Positions 35,378 to 44,700 of a DNA stretch of 46,894 nt are shown piece by piece. The stretch's first letter is position 1; each line of letters begins with the position of its first letter. Where the stretch lies: NCBI GenBank assembly GCA_023558315.1, contig JAMJVX010000029.1, positions 1 through 46,894 of the forward strand. Reading direction: 5' to 3'. The notes beneath the pieces are model-generated. The model searched no databases, had not been told where the DNA came from, and worked only from the letters and a program-made list of their open reading frames with translations. The translations under genes and the position numbers were made by a program. The DNA is from Flavobacteriaceae bacterium. GTDB taxonomy: Bacteria > Bacteroidota > Bacteroidia > Flavobacteriales > Flavobacteriaceae.

Positions 35378-35991
35378 CTAGTTGAATTCTGATAGGGAAC
35401 TCTTTTCATAATACTTCTGCCTAAGGTCATTTCATCTGCAAACTCTAAATCATTTCCGATTGGGATTCCAGTAGCTATAGTAGAAAATAAAATCGTATCG
35501 TGATGCGATAATTTTTTGTGAATATAAAAAAGTGTTGTTTCACTTTCCATCGTTGTACTAAATGCAAAAACAATTTCTTTTATATTACTATTGGAAACTC
35601 TTTCAATTAAAAGATTAATTGCCAAGTCCTGAGGCCCTATGCCTTCAATCGGAGAAATGACACCCCCCAACACATGGTAGTATCCTTTATATAGTCCCGT
35701 ATTTTCAATAGCCATAACATCTCTTATATCTTCAACAACACATAATACATTTTCGTCTCGGTTAGGATTCTTGCAAATCTCACATTTTGGAGTATCTGAA
35801 ATATTATTGCAATTTTCACAAAAAATTATGTTTTCCCTAAATTTTTCTAATGTTTTTGCTAGATTAAATGTGTTTTCTTTAGGCTGTTTTAAAAGGTGAA
35901 GGGCTAATCTTAATGCGGTTCTTTTTCCAATTCCAGGAAGTTGAGAAATCTCATTGACCGCATTTTCTAGTAAAGTAGAGGAAAAATTCAT
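35374..35991 (-). CDS. recR: Recombination mediator protein RecR
   Basis: 205 aa from the ATG at 35991 ([12 protein letters not shown]); a few in-frame residues upstream are unnecessary. Acts with RecO/RecF to load RecA on gapped DNA. The helix-hairpin-helix is [17 protein letters not shown] (~15-31), the zinc finger is [16 protein letters not shown], and the Toprim domain begins [14 protein letters not shown], continuing with [16 protein letters not shown]. Transcribed alone, with a TAACTTTG box just upstream. Confidence 0.97.
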   Translation of the reverse strand: MNFSSTLLENAVNEISQLPGIGKRTALRLALHLLKQPKENTFNLAKTLEKFRENIIFCENCNNISDTPKCEICKNPNRDENVLCVVEDIRDVMAIENTGLYKGYYHVLGGVISPIEGIGPQDLAINLLIERVSNSNIKEIVFAFSTTMESETTLFYIHKKLSHHDTILFSTIATGIPIGNDLEFADEMTLGRSIMKRVPYQNSTS

Positions 35992-36000
35992 TTTAAAAAG

Positions 36001-36008
36001 CAAAGTTA
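36001..36008 (-). promoter_or_regulatory. Putative -7 box of recR (TAACTTTG)
   Basis: The minus strand reads TAACTTTG, ending 9 bases before the recR ATG. No -33 element identified. The remaining recR-acpP spacer is AT-rich, with only a weak hairpin at 36118-36135. Confidence 0.35.
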
Positions 36009-36150
36009 TACAAAATAGATTATTTTCACTGTTATTTGAAATTTAAAAAAACATATATATAATGACGTATAGCAAAAAAATACTAGAGTAAGTTGTGAAC
36101 AATTTGGATAAAAAAAAATAAAAAACGCTTTTTATATATTTTTTTTGATT

Positions 36151-36158
36151 TACATTTG
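36151..36158 (+). promoter_or_regulatory. Putative -7 box of acpP-fabF (TACATTTG)
   Basis: TACATTTGC ends 21 bases before the acpP ATG. It matches TAnnTTTG; no TTG at the expected -33 distance. Confidence 0.5.
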
Positions 36159-36179
36159 CCCACCTAAAAATTAAAAATT

Positions 36180-36416
36180 ATGTCAGAAATAGAATCAAAA
36201 GTTAAGTCAATCATTATTGATAAATTAGGTGTAGATGAAAACGAAGTAGTTCCTAAAGCAAGTTTTACTAACGACCTTGGAGCAGATTCATTAGATACCG
36301 TAGAAATTATAATGGAATTAGAGAAAAGTTTTAATATTCAAATTCCTGATGAAGATGCAGAAAAAATAGTTACTGTACAAGAAGCTATTACTTATATAGA
36401 AAAAGTTATAAAATAA
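36180..36416 (+). CDS. acpP: Acyl carrier protein
   Basis: 78 aa, acidic, four-helix carrier of growing fatty acyl chains. The phosphopantetheine attachment site is Ser37 in [16 protein letters not shown]. Length and charge are those of FAS II AcpP. fabF begins 13 bases after the stop, the standard acpP-fabF pair. Confidence 0.98.
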   Translation: MSEIESKVKSIIIDKLGVDENEVVPKASFTNDLGADSLDTVEIIMELEKSFNIQIPDEDAEKIVTVQEAITYIEKVIK

Positions 36417-36429
36417 GTTAACTTTAGTT

Positions 36430-37674
36430 ATGAAAAATAGACGGGTTGTTGTAACTGGAATAGGAGCGATAACTCCAATTGGCAACACTTTAAATGAGTA
36501 TTGGGATAGCCTTACTAGAGGAGTAAGTGGTGCCGATTTAATTACTTATTTTGATACCTCTAATTTTAAAACTAAATTTGCTTGCGAAATTAAAGGGCTA
36601 AATCTGAATGATTATTTCGACAGAAAAGAAATAAGAAAATTAGACCTTTTTTCCCAATACGCAATGATAGCTGTTGATGAAGCTATTATAAACTCTTCAT
36701 TAAATTTAGAGAAAGTAGACAAAGATAGAATAGGGGTTATTTGGGGTTCAGGAATTGGAGGTATTGACACTTTATATAAAGAGATAAAGGAAAATACTGA
36801 AATTCCTAGATACAATCCATTTTTTATTCCAAAAATAATTGTTGATATTATACCTGGTCATATTTCAATTAAATATGATTTTAAAGGTCCTAATTTTTCT
36901 ACAGTCTCTGCCTGTGCTTCATCTGCTAATGCAATAATTGATTCCTATAATTACATTTTATTAGGTCATTCTGATATTATGATTACTGGAGGTTCAGAAG
37001 CCGCAATAAATCACTCTGGAGTGGGTGGCTTTAATGCCCTTCATGCATTATCTACAAAAAATGATACTCCAAAAACAGCATCACGACCTTTTGATAAAGA
37101 TAGAGATGGTTTTGTTTTAGGAGAAGGTGCTGGCTCTCTCGTTTTAGAAGAATATGAACATGCCAAAGCAAGAGGTGCTACAATATATGCTGAATTAAGC
37201 GGTGTAGGACTTACTGCAGACGCCTACCATATCACTGCCCCACACCCTGAAGGGTTGGGCGCTATAAGTGTAATGGAAAATTGTATAAAAAATGCAGGTA
37301 TGTCATATACAGATATTGATCTTATTAATATGCATGGGACGTCAACCCCTCTTGGAGATATAGCTGAAAGCAAAGCCATTAAACATGTTTTCAAAGAGCA
37401 TTTATATTCAATGAATATACACTCCACAAAATCTATGACAGGGCATCTGCTTGGTGCTGCTGGAGTAATAGAAGCTATCTCCTCTATTATGAGCATAAAC
37501 GAAGGGATTGTAGCTCCTACAATTAATTTAAATGAATTAGACGAAAATATAGATCCTAAAATTAACTTTACTGCTAATAAGGCTCAAAAAAGAGATATCA
37601 ATGTTGCTATCTCTAATACATTTGGATTTGGGGGTCATAACGCTTGCTTGTTATTTAAAAAAGCGGAGTTATAA
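36430..37674 (+). CDS. fabF: 3-oxoacyl-ACP synthase II (FabF)
   Basis: 414 aa condensing enzyme that elongates acyl-ACP with malonyl-ACP. The catalytic triad is readable: Cys162 in TVSACASSANAI, His302 in NMHGTSTPLGD and His339 in KSMTGHLLGAAG. The N-terminal RRVVVTGIGAITPIGN and C-terminal NTFGFGGHNACLLF are typical of KAS II. In many Bacteroidota rnc (RNase III) follows; here the gene ends the unit and rlmN converges on it. Confidence 0.98.
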   Translation: MKNRRVVVTGIGAITPIGNTLNEYWDSLTRGVSGADLITYFDTSNFKTKFACEIKGLNLNDYFDRKEIRKLDLFSQYAMIAVDEAIINSSLNLEKVDKDRIGVIWGSGIGGIDTLYKEIKENTEIPRYNPFFIPKIIVDIIPGHISIKYDFKGPNFSTVSACASSANAIIDSYNYILLGHSDIMITGGSEAAINHSGVGGFNALHALSTKNDTPKTASRPFDKDRDGFVLGEGAGSLVLEEYEHAKARGATIYAELSGVGLTADAYHITAPHPEGLGAISVMENCIKNAGMSYTDIDLINMHGTSTPLGDIAESKAIKHVFKEHLYSMNIHSTKSMTGHLLGAAGVIEAISSIMSINEGIVAPTINLNELDENIDPKINFTANKAQKRDINVAISNTFGFGGHNACLLFKKAEL

Positions 37675-37698
37675 TATTATATCATTTCGCTATCCTTT

Positions 37699-38745
37699 TT
37701 AACTAGCATTTTTCTGTACTTTATTTGCCAATTGTCCACATGCGGCATCTATATCTTTTCCTCTAGATTTACGTATTGTAGCGCTAATATCCGCTTGATT
37801 TAGTTTTTTTACATATAAATCTGTAATCTCAGAACTAGCTTGTAAAAATTCATCATCTCCTATTGGATTATACTCTATTATATTTACTTTACAAGGAATT
37901 TTTTTACAATATGAAACTAAAGCATTTATATCTTCTATTGTATCATTTATATTTTTGAAAACAATATATTCAAAAGTTATTTTTGTTTTTGTTTTAGAGT
38001 ACCAGTATTGTAGCGATACTAAAAGAGATTCTAAATTAAATTTTTTACTAAAAGGCATTATTTTTTCTCTTTTTTCCTGTATTGCTGAATGTAGCGATAC
38101 GGCTAAATTAAATTTAACTGATTGATCCGCAACTTTTTTTATGGTATGTGGAATACCTGAGGTGGATACAGTGATTCGCTTATGAGATAATCCTAAACCC
38201 TCTTCTTGTGTAATTTTCTGAATTGCTATTAAAAGATTTTCGTAATTCATCAAGGGCTCTCCCATTCCCATAAATACAATATTAGATATTGGTTTATTAA
38301 AATACTCTTGACTTTGCTTTTGAGCTAATATGACTTGGTCATAAATTTCAAAATACTCTAAATTCCTTATTCTTTTCAGTTTTGCAGTGGCGCAAAATTT
38401 ACAATTTAAACTACAACCAACCTGAGAAGAAATACAAAGAGTGTTTCTATTATCTTTAGGTATAATTACAAATTCTACAATGTTTCCGTCACAAAGTTTT
38501 AATACATTTTTTAAAGTACCGTCATTACTTTGTTGGTGTGTATGTATAGTGCTTTTATTTACAGCGAAATTATCAGCCAGTTGATTCCTTAAACTCAAAG
38601 GGATATTAGTCATTTCATTAAAATCATATACTGATTTTTTCCACAACCATTCATAGACTTGATCTCCTCTAAAAGGTTTTTCTTTTTGCGATATAAAAAA
38701 TTGCCGTAAATCCTCTTTGGATAATGAGCGAATATTTTTTTTCAT
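37699..38745 (-). CDS. rlmN: 23S rRNA/tRNA adenine-C2 methyltransferase RlmN
   Basis: 348 aa radical SAM enzyme. The iron-sulfur cysteines are Cys111, Cys115 and Cys118 in GCSLNCKFCAT. The SAM motif region is VFMGMGEPLMNYENLL, and RITVSTSGIPHTI is typical. The C-terminal Cys336 in DAACGQLANK is the residue that carries the transient methyl group. It methylates A2503 of 23S rRNA and A37 of some tRNAs. It lies 36 bases after pdhC and may be the last gene of the ileS-pdhC transcript. Confidence 0.97.
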   Translation of the reverse strand: MKKNIRSLSKEDLRQFFISQKEKPFRGDQVYEWLWKKSVYDFNEMTNIPLSLRNQLADNFAVNKSTIHTHQQSNDGTLKNVLKLCDGNIVEFVIIPKDNRNTLCISSQVGCSLNCKFCATAKLKRIRNLEYFEIYDQVILAQKQSQEYFNKPISNIVFMGMGEPLMNYENLLIAIQKITQEEGLGLSHKRITVSTSGIPHTIKKVADQSVKFNLAVSLHSAIQEKREKIMPFSKKFNLESLLVSLQYWYSKTKTKITFEYIVFKNINDTIEDINALVSYCKKIPCKVNIIEYNPIGDDEFLQASSEITDLYVKKLNQADISATIRKSRGKDIDAACGQLANKVQKNAS

Positions 38746-38781
38746 AAAAGATAGAAAAAAAATAAAAATATGATTTTTATG

Positions 38782-40398
38782 CTAAACTACTAGTCTTATA
38801 GGATTTTCTATAAACTCCTTTAACGTTTGTAAAAACGTAGCTCCCATTGCGCCATCAATACTTCTATGGTCACAAGCAAGTGTTAATTTAATAGTATTAC
38901 CAATCACTATTTGTCCATCTTTTACGACAGGCTTTTGAATAATTGCACCTACTGATAATATTGCCGAATTAGGTTGATTAATGATTGAAGTAAAGTCTTC
39001 TATACCAAACATACCTAGATTAGAAATTGTAAATGTACTTCCTTCCATTTCATCGGGTGTTAATTTCTTATCTCTAGCTTTTACAGCATATTCTTTTACT
39101 TTCATCCCTATATCCTCTAATCGTTGTTCATTCGCAAATTTCAATACTGGCACTACTAACCCATCTTTTACAGCTACGGCCACACCTATATTAACATGCT
39201 TGTTTTGCACAATTTTAGTGTCTGTCCATTGGCTATTTACTTCTGGATGCATTTTTAATGCAAGCGCAGTAGCTTTTATCACAATATCATTAAATGAAAT
39301 TTTTGTATCTGGAAGTGTATTGAATTGTTTTCTAAATTCAATCACTGCATCCATATCAAACTCTACGGATAAATAATAATGAGGTGCAGAAAACTTAGAC
39401 ATTGAAAGTCGTTTAGCCACTGTTTTTCGCATTTGACTATGTGCTATTTCTTCAACCTCTTCAACTTCCATTGGAGTAAATGCGCCTCTGCCTTGTGACA
39501 AATAGGTCTCTATATCTCTTTTAATAATCAGCCCCTTGTCTCCTGTTCCTTTAAGGAAAGATATATTTATATTATTTTCTTCAGCTATTTTTTTAGCTAA
39601 AGGTGAGATTCCAACTCTATTTGATTTGTCAGGTTTTTTAGCTACCTCTTTTTTGTTTTCAACCTTTTTAGGTAGTGCCTCAGTCAATTTTTCTTCTACT
39701 GCTGTTTCTATTTTAGGTTGTGTATTTTCTGAAGAGGTTGTTTGTCCAATCTTAGAAACGTATTCTTTTAAATTATTTACATCTGTCTTTTTATCTCCTA
39801 TAGCGGCAAGTACACTATCAACAATTGCTGTTTCTCCTTCTTGAACTCCTATATACAAAAGGGTTCCTGAATAGAAAGACTCAAACTCCATTGTTGCTTT
39901 ATCTGTTTCTATTTCGGCTAATATTTCCCCTTCTTGTACGGATTCTCCTTCTTTTTTCAACCATTTTACTACTGTACCTTCCTCCATCGTGTCGCTAAGG
40001 CGAGGCATGTTTATTATTTCTACATTTGCAGGAGGTGTTAATGGGGTTTCCGTAGTGGAAGTAGTTGCTGTACTTTGTTCCTTTACTTCTTCTTTTTGCG
40101 CAGGTTGTTCCGCAGTTTTTGTTTCCCCTCCTTTTGATAATAAATTAGAAATATCTTCCCCTTTCTCCCCTATTATTGCTAATAATACATCTACTGGTGC
40201 TGTCTCTCCTTCGGGTATTCCTATGTGTAATAGCGTCCCTGAATCAAAAGACTCAAACTCCATTGTTGCTTTATCTGTTTCTATTTCAGCTAAAATCTCT
40301 CCTTCTTCTATTGCATCCCCTACATTTTTTAACCATTTTACTACTGTTCCCTCTTCCATAGTATCACTAAGGCGAGGCATGTTTATTACTTTTGCCAT
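38782..40398 (-). CDS. pdhC: Pyruvate dehydrogenase E2, dihydrolipoyllysine acetyltransferase
   Basis: 538 aa. Two lipoyl domains stand in tandem (residues ~1-78 and ~128-205), each with INMPRLSDTMEEGTVVKWLK and IETDKATMEF; the lipoyl Lys are 43 and 167. A Pro/Thr/Lys-rich linker and a subunit-binding domain follow (VGISPLAKKIAEENNIN..GTGDKGLIIKRDI). The catalytic domain ends with His511-Asp515 in ACDHRSIDGAMG. It transfers acetyl groups to CoA in the pyruvate dehydrogenase core. pdhA ends two bases upstream. No E1-beta gene is adjacent, as is common in flavobacteria. Confidence 0.96.
   Translation of the reverse strand: MAKVINMPRLSDTMEEGTVVKWLKNVGDAIEEGEILAEIETDKATMEFESFDSGTLLHIGIPEGETAPVDVLLAIIGEKGEDISNLLSKGGETKTAEQPAQKEEVKEQSTATTSTTETPLTPPANVEIINMPRLSDTMEEGTVVKWLKKEGESVQEGEILAEIETDKATMEFESFYSGTLLYIGVQEGETAIVDSVLAAIGDKKTDVNNLKEYVSKIGQTTSSENTQPKIETAVEEKLTEALPKKVENKKEVAKKPDKSNRVGISPLAKKIAEENNINISFLKGTGDKGLIIKRDIETYLSQGRGAFTPMEVEEVEEIAHSQMRKTVAKRLSMSKFSAPHYYLSVEFDMDAVIEFRKQFNTLPDTKISFNDIVIKATALALKMHPEVNSQWTDTKIVQNKHVNIGVAVAVKDGLVVPVLKFANEQRLEDIGMKVKEYAVKARDKKLTPDEMEGSTFTISNLGMFGIEDFTSIINQPNSAILSVGAIIQKPVVKDGQIVIGNTIKLTLACDHRSIDGAMGATFLQTLKEFIENPIRLVV
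39875..39915. repeat. 41-base exact repeat in pdhC lipoyl domain 2
   Basis: Identical to 40247-40287, 372 bases (124 codons) away. It covers the codons around the lipoyl Lys and reflects the internal lipoyl-domain duplication. Confidence 0.9.
40247..40287. repeat. 41-base exact repeat in pdhC lipoyl domain 1
   Basis: Partner of 39875-39915; see that entry. Confidence 0.9.
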
Positions 40399-40400
40399 TT

Positions 40401-41402
40401 CTAATCTAATTTATGTTTTAAAAAAGGATATTCTTCTTCTTCGTAAACCGCATCATACATTACATTTTTTTCTGGGAAAGGAGATTCTTCCGCAAATTTC
40501 TCGCATTCTAAAACTTTTGCTCTTACATCCTCTTCGATTTTCTTTAATTCCTCATCAGATGCGTATTTATTTTCTAATATGATATTTTTTATTTTATTAA
40601 TTGGGTCTTTATCTACATACTCTTGAACCTCTTTTTTAGTTCTATAATGTTGTGCATCTGACATTGAATGCCCTCTATACCTATATGTTTTCATTTCTAA
40701 AAGCGAAGGGCCATCGCCTTTTCTAGCAACTTTAAGTGCTTTGTCTACGCCTTCCGCTACGGTTTCTGGATTCATACCATCCACTGGATAACAAGGTATT
40801 TCATACCCCAATCCCAATTTCCAAATTTCCGTATGGCTCGCTGTTCTTTCTACGGATGTTCCCATAGCGTATTCATTATTCTCTACAACAAATACTACAG
40901 GCAGTTTCCACAGTGCGGCTAAATTTAATGACTCGTGAAAGGTTCCTTGTCTTACTGCACCATCGCCCATAAAACAAAGGGTTACATTATCTCTATCAAA
41001 ATATTTGTCCCCAAAAGCCATTCCCGTTCCTAAAGGGATTTGTCCCCCTACAATTCCGTGTCCTCCAAAAAAGTTATATTTTTTTGAAAAAATATGCATG
41101 GAGCCTCCCAATCCTTGTGAAGTCCCAGTCGCTTTTCCATAAAGCTCTGCCATCACTCTTTTTGGATCTTCGCCCATCCCTATGGGTTGCACATGGTTTC
41201 TATAGGCCGTTATCATTCTATCTTTTCCTAATTCCATGGCATGTAGACACCCTGCAAGTATGGCTTCTTGTCCATTATATAAATGTAAAAACCCTCTTAC
41301 TTTTTGTTGAATGTATACTGACGCTAATTTGTCTTCAAATTTTCGCCAAAAGAGCATATTTTTATACCAATCTATATACGTTGTTTTAGTAATTTTTTTC
41401 AT
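40401..41402 (-). CDS. pdhA: Pyruvate dehydrogenase E1 alpha subunit
   Basis: 333 aa thiamine-diphosphate enzyme subunit that decarboxylates pyruvate together with E1-beta (not in the window). The N-terminal FWRKFEDKLASVYIQQKVRG and HLYNGQEAI are family hallmarks. The TPP motif runs from FMGDGAVRQG (GDG at 146-148) to VENNEYAMGT (Asn175-Asn176), and the phosphorylation-loop region YRYRGHSMSDAQ is present. It is 2 bases ahead of pdhC and 6 bases behind the DksA-like gene, implying one transcript. Confidence 0.97.
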   Translation of the reverse strand: MKKITKTTYIDWYKNMLFWRKFEDKLASVYIQQKVRGFLHLYNGQEAILAGCLHAMELGKDRMITAYRNHVQPIGMGEDPKRVMAELYGKATGTSQGLGGSMHIFSKKYNFFGGHGIVGGQIPLGTGMAFGDKYFDRDNVTLCFMGDGAVRQGTFHESLNLAALWKLPVVFVVENNEYAMGTSVERTASHTEIWKLGLGYEIPCYPVDGMNPETVAEGVDKALKVARKGDGPSLLEMKTYRYRGHSMSDAQHYRTKKEVQEYVDKDPINKIKNIILENKYASDEELKKIEEDVRAKVLECEKFAEESPFPEKNVMYDAVYEEEEYPFLKHKLD

Positions 41403-41408
41403 TTTTTA

Positions 41409-41786
41409 TTATTGCATTTTTTTACCCTTAACACTCAATGTTGCGTGAGGCACTAATTCTAATCTTTTTTTATCTATTAATTCTCCTGTAATTCTACAAA
41501 TTCCGTAGGTCTTATTCTTAATTCTTAGTAGGGCATATTCCAATTTACGAATAAATTTTTCTTGTCTGAGTGCTAATGAGGCATTTGATTCTTTGGATAA
41601 CACCTCTTGACCTTCTTCATACGCTTTAAAAACTGGAGAGGTATCATTTGTTCCTTGATCTGAAACATTAGAATACGATTTTTTTAAAGATTCTAAACTT
41701 TTTTTTGCTTCTTCTAATTTCTGCTCAATAATCCCTTTAAAGTATAGTAATTCTTCATCGCTGTATAAAGTTTTTGGAGTATTCAT
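41409..41786 (-). CDS. DksA/TraR family protein with degenerate zinc finger
   Basis: 125 aa. An N-terminal helical hairpin (LYFKGIIEQKLEEAKKSLES.. EKFIRKLEYALLRIKNKTYG) is followed by the C4-finger region YGICRITGELIDKKRLELVP. Only one of the four zinc cysteines remains (Cys in GICR); the second is Thr, and the C-terminal CxxC is replaced by Ser-Val-Lys-Gly. Homologues next to ileS in Bacteroidota commonly show such degeneration. DksA-like proteins bind RNA polymerase through the secondary channel, but whether this one does is unproven. It sits between ileS (7-base gap) and pdhA (6-base gap). Confidence 0.85.
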   Translation of the reverse strand: MNTPKTLYSDEELLYFKGIIEQKLEEAKKSLESLKKSYSNVSDQGTNDTSPVFKAYEEGQEVLSKESNASLALRQEKFIRKLEYALLRIKNKTYGICRITGELIDKKRLELVPHATLSVKGKKMQ

Positions 41787-41793
41787 AATTAAA

Positions 41794-44700
41794 TTATATT
41801 TTTTCGATTAATACATTTATCTCAAGGGTTCCAAGGGACACACTAATTCCTTTTGTCATTTCATTTTCAAAAACTAACTCATCACAAAGTGTTTCTTCTT
41901 GGATATACTGTACATTATTATTTACTGCTTCTCCTATATCTCCTTTATTTTCTATATAAATATTTATTCTATCTGTAATTTTAAGATCTATATCTTTTCG
42001 ATAATTTTGAATCTTGTTTATCAACTCTCTGACAATTCCTTCTTGTTTTAGGGTATCGGTCAATCGCGTGTCTAAGGCAATAGTTATCCCCTCTTTGTCA
42101 GACGTTTCCCATCCTTCTATCCCTACGGGCTCAATCGTCATATTTTTGTCTTCTCCAGAAAGTTTTACTTCCATTTTTCCACCCTCATATAAAATGTATT
42201 GCGCCTCTCCTTTTTCAATATTTTGCTCAATTTCGTTTATTTCTGAGGTTTGCATACTTCCAGAGGCTTTCATTATTGCGGGAATATGTTGTTTGTATTC
42301 ACTAGAAGCCCCTAACACAGAAAAAATAGGTTTCATTTTCTTTGTCACTAAAGAGGACAAGCCATCTAGTAATTCCAATTCTTTGACATTCGTTTCTCTC
42401 AAAATTAAGTCTTTTACTTTCAGAACAACCTCTTTATCTTTATCATCAACAATAGCTACTTTTATCTTTTGTAAAGGTTGTCTAACTTTTAGCCTTTCTT
42501 TTTTGCGCAAAGATAATACTTGAGAGGTAATATTCCGTGCTTTTTTCATCTGGCTTTCCAAATCTGCCCTAACTACTTGAGCGTTATACTCTGGAAATGA
42601 GGACAAATGAACAGATTCGAAAGTTTCTTTTTGTGTCGCTGAAACCAAATCTTTATACAACACATCGGCATACATTGGAGCTACTGGCGACATCAATTTT
42701 GACAATGTAAGTAAACACTCATATAAAGTTTGATACGCTGCTATTTTATCTTTTTCATAAGTGCCTTTCCAAAATCTTCTTCTTGAAAGACGCACATACC
42801 AATTGCTCAAAAGTTCTTGGGTAAATTCTGAGATACTCCTTGCGGCTGTGGTAGGCTCATAACTCTCATATGCGCTATCTACTTTTTGAATTAAGGTATT
42901 TAATTCTGATAAAATCCACTGGTCTAACTCGTTACGTTCTTCCAAGGGGATAGACGCTTCCTTATACGTAAAGTTATCTACATTGGCATATAGACTAAAA
43001 AAAGAATAGGTGTTATAAAGCGTTCCAAAAAAGTTATTTTGCACTTCTTTTATCCCTCTTTCATCAAATTTTAAATCATCCCAAGGGTTGGCATTTGAAA
43101 TCATATACCATCGTGACGCATCCGCTCCGTATGTATTCAATATCTCAAAAGGGTCAACACTATTCCCTAGGCGTTTAGACATTTTTCTGCCCTCCTTATC
43201 TAATACGAGTCCATTAGACACGACATTTTTATAGGCAGGTTTATCAAATACGATGCTACTAATCGCATGTAAGGTATAAAACCACCCACGCGTTTGGTCT
43301 ACGCCTTCGGCTATAAAATCTGCGGGATGTTTTTCGTTAGTCTCAATTTTTTCTTTGTTCTCAAAAGGATAATGCCATTGCGCATAGGGCATAGAACCTG
43401 AATCAAACCACACATCTATCAAATCAGCCTCTCTGTACATCGGCTTTCCTGAAGGAGACACCAATACAATTTTGTCTACGATATGTTTGTGTAAATCTAT
43501 TTTAGCATAATTTTCCGCACTCATATCCCCTACTTCAAAGCTATCAAAAGGATTTGAGGTCATTACCCCTGCATCTATAGATTTTTTTATGTTCGCAATC
43601 AAATCTTCTACAGATTCAATCACTAGGGTTTCTTTTTTATCCTCTGTTCGCCATACGGGCAAAGGAATCCCCCAAAAACGCGAACGCGATAAATTCCAAT
43701 CGTTGGCATTCTCTAACCATCGCTTAAATCTTTTCTCCCCTGTATGTGCAGGTTTCCAATTTATCCCTTCGTTTAGTTCCACCAATCTGTCTCTTACTGA
43801 GGAGATTTTTATAAACCACGAATCTAACGGATAATATAAAATGGGTTTATCAGTTCTCCAACAATGCGGATAGGAGTGAGCGTATTTCTCTACGTTAAAC
43901 GCCTTGTTTTCTTCTTTTAGGGTAATAGCAATCTCAACGTCAACGGACTTATCTGGCATTTCGCTAGGCTCATAATATTCGTTCTTTACGTATTTCCCTC
44001 CAAGTGTACCCACTTCTTTTCTAAATCTCCCTTGCAAATCCACCAAAGGCGCTAACTGATTGTTTTCATCTTTGACTAAAAGTGCAGGAATCTCTGGGGT
44101 GGCTTGTTTGGCTACCAGTGCATCGTCCGCACCAAAAGTAGGCGCAATATGTACAATTCCTGTTCCCTCTTCTGTGGTCACAAAATCCCCAGAAATCACT
44201 CTAAACGCATTTTCAGCATTGTCAAAGTCTTTGGGGGATTCGCTCCAAATCTGTTCGTATTTACTCCCTACTAATTCGACTCCTTGTACGGTCGCTATTT
44301 TTAGGTAAGGAATAGATTTATCCCCTTCTTTATACGCTGACAAAGTCGCTTCTGAATCTACACAGGTATATTTTTTTCCAAATAATTTCCCTTCCAAAGC
44401 TTCTGCAAAAACGAGCCTCACAGATTTATGGGTATAGGCATTATAGGTTTTTACTACAGAATATTTTAGTTTTTTTCCTACGGCAAGGGCGGTATTAGAG
44501 GGGAGTGTCCATGGCGTGGTCGTCCATGCTAAAAAATAAAGGGGCGTTGTGTCTTTTTGTAATTCTGACGGCAATGATTCTGGGAGTGCTTTAAATTGTG
44601 CGGTGATAGACGTGTCTTTGACGATGCGATACGTCCCCGGTTGATTTAATTCGTGTGAACTCAATCCTGTTCCTGCCTTTGGCGAATACGGCTGAATGGT

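Noticed and set aside
36118-36135. Perfect 7-bp AT-only inverted repeat (ATAAAAA, TTTTTAT) before acpP
   Set aside because: Almost no G-C pairs and in a homopolymer-rich spacer, so it is expected by chance and too weak for a terminator or riboswitch.
39989-40582. 197-aa open frame antisense to pdhC and pdhA
   Set aside because: It mirrors the conserved lipoyl domain of pdhC, and the apparent repeat inside it (SLRRGMFI) is just the complement of the duplicated lipoyl domain.
42014-42523. 169-aa open frame antisense to ileS
   Set aside because: Shadow of the IleS C-terminal region; Ser/Phe/Ile-rich with no recognisable domain.
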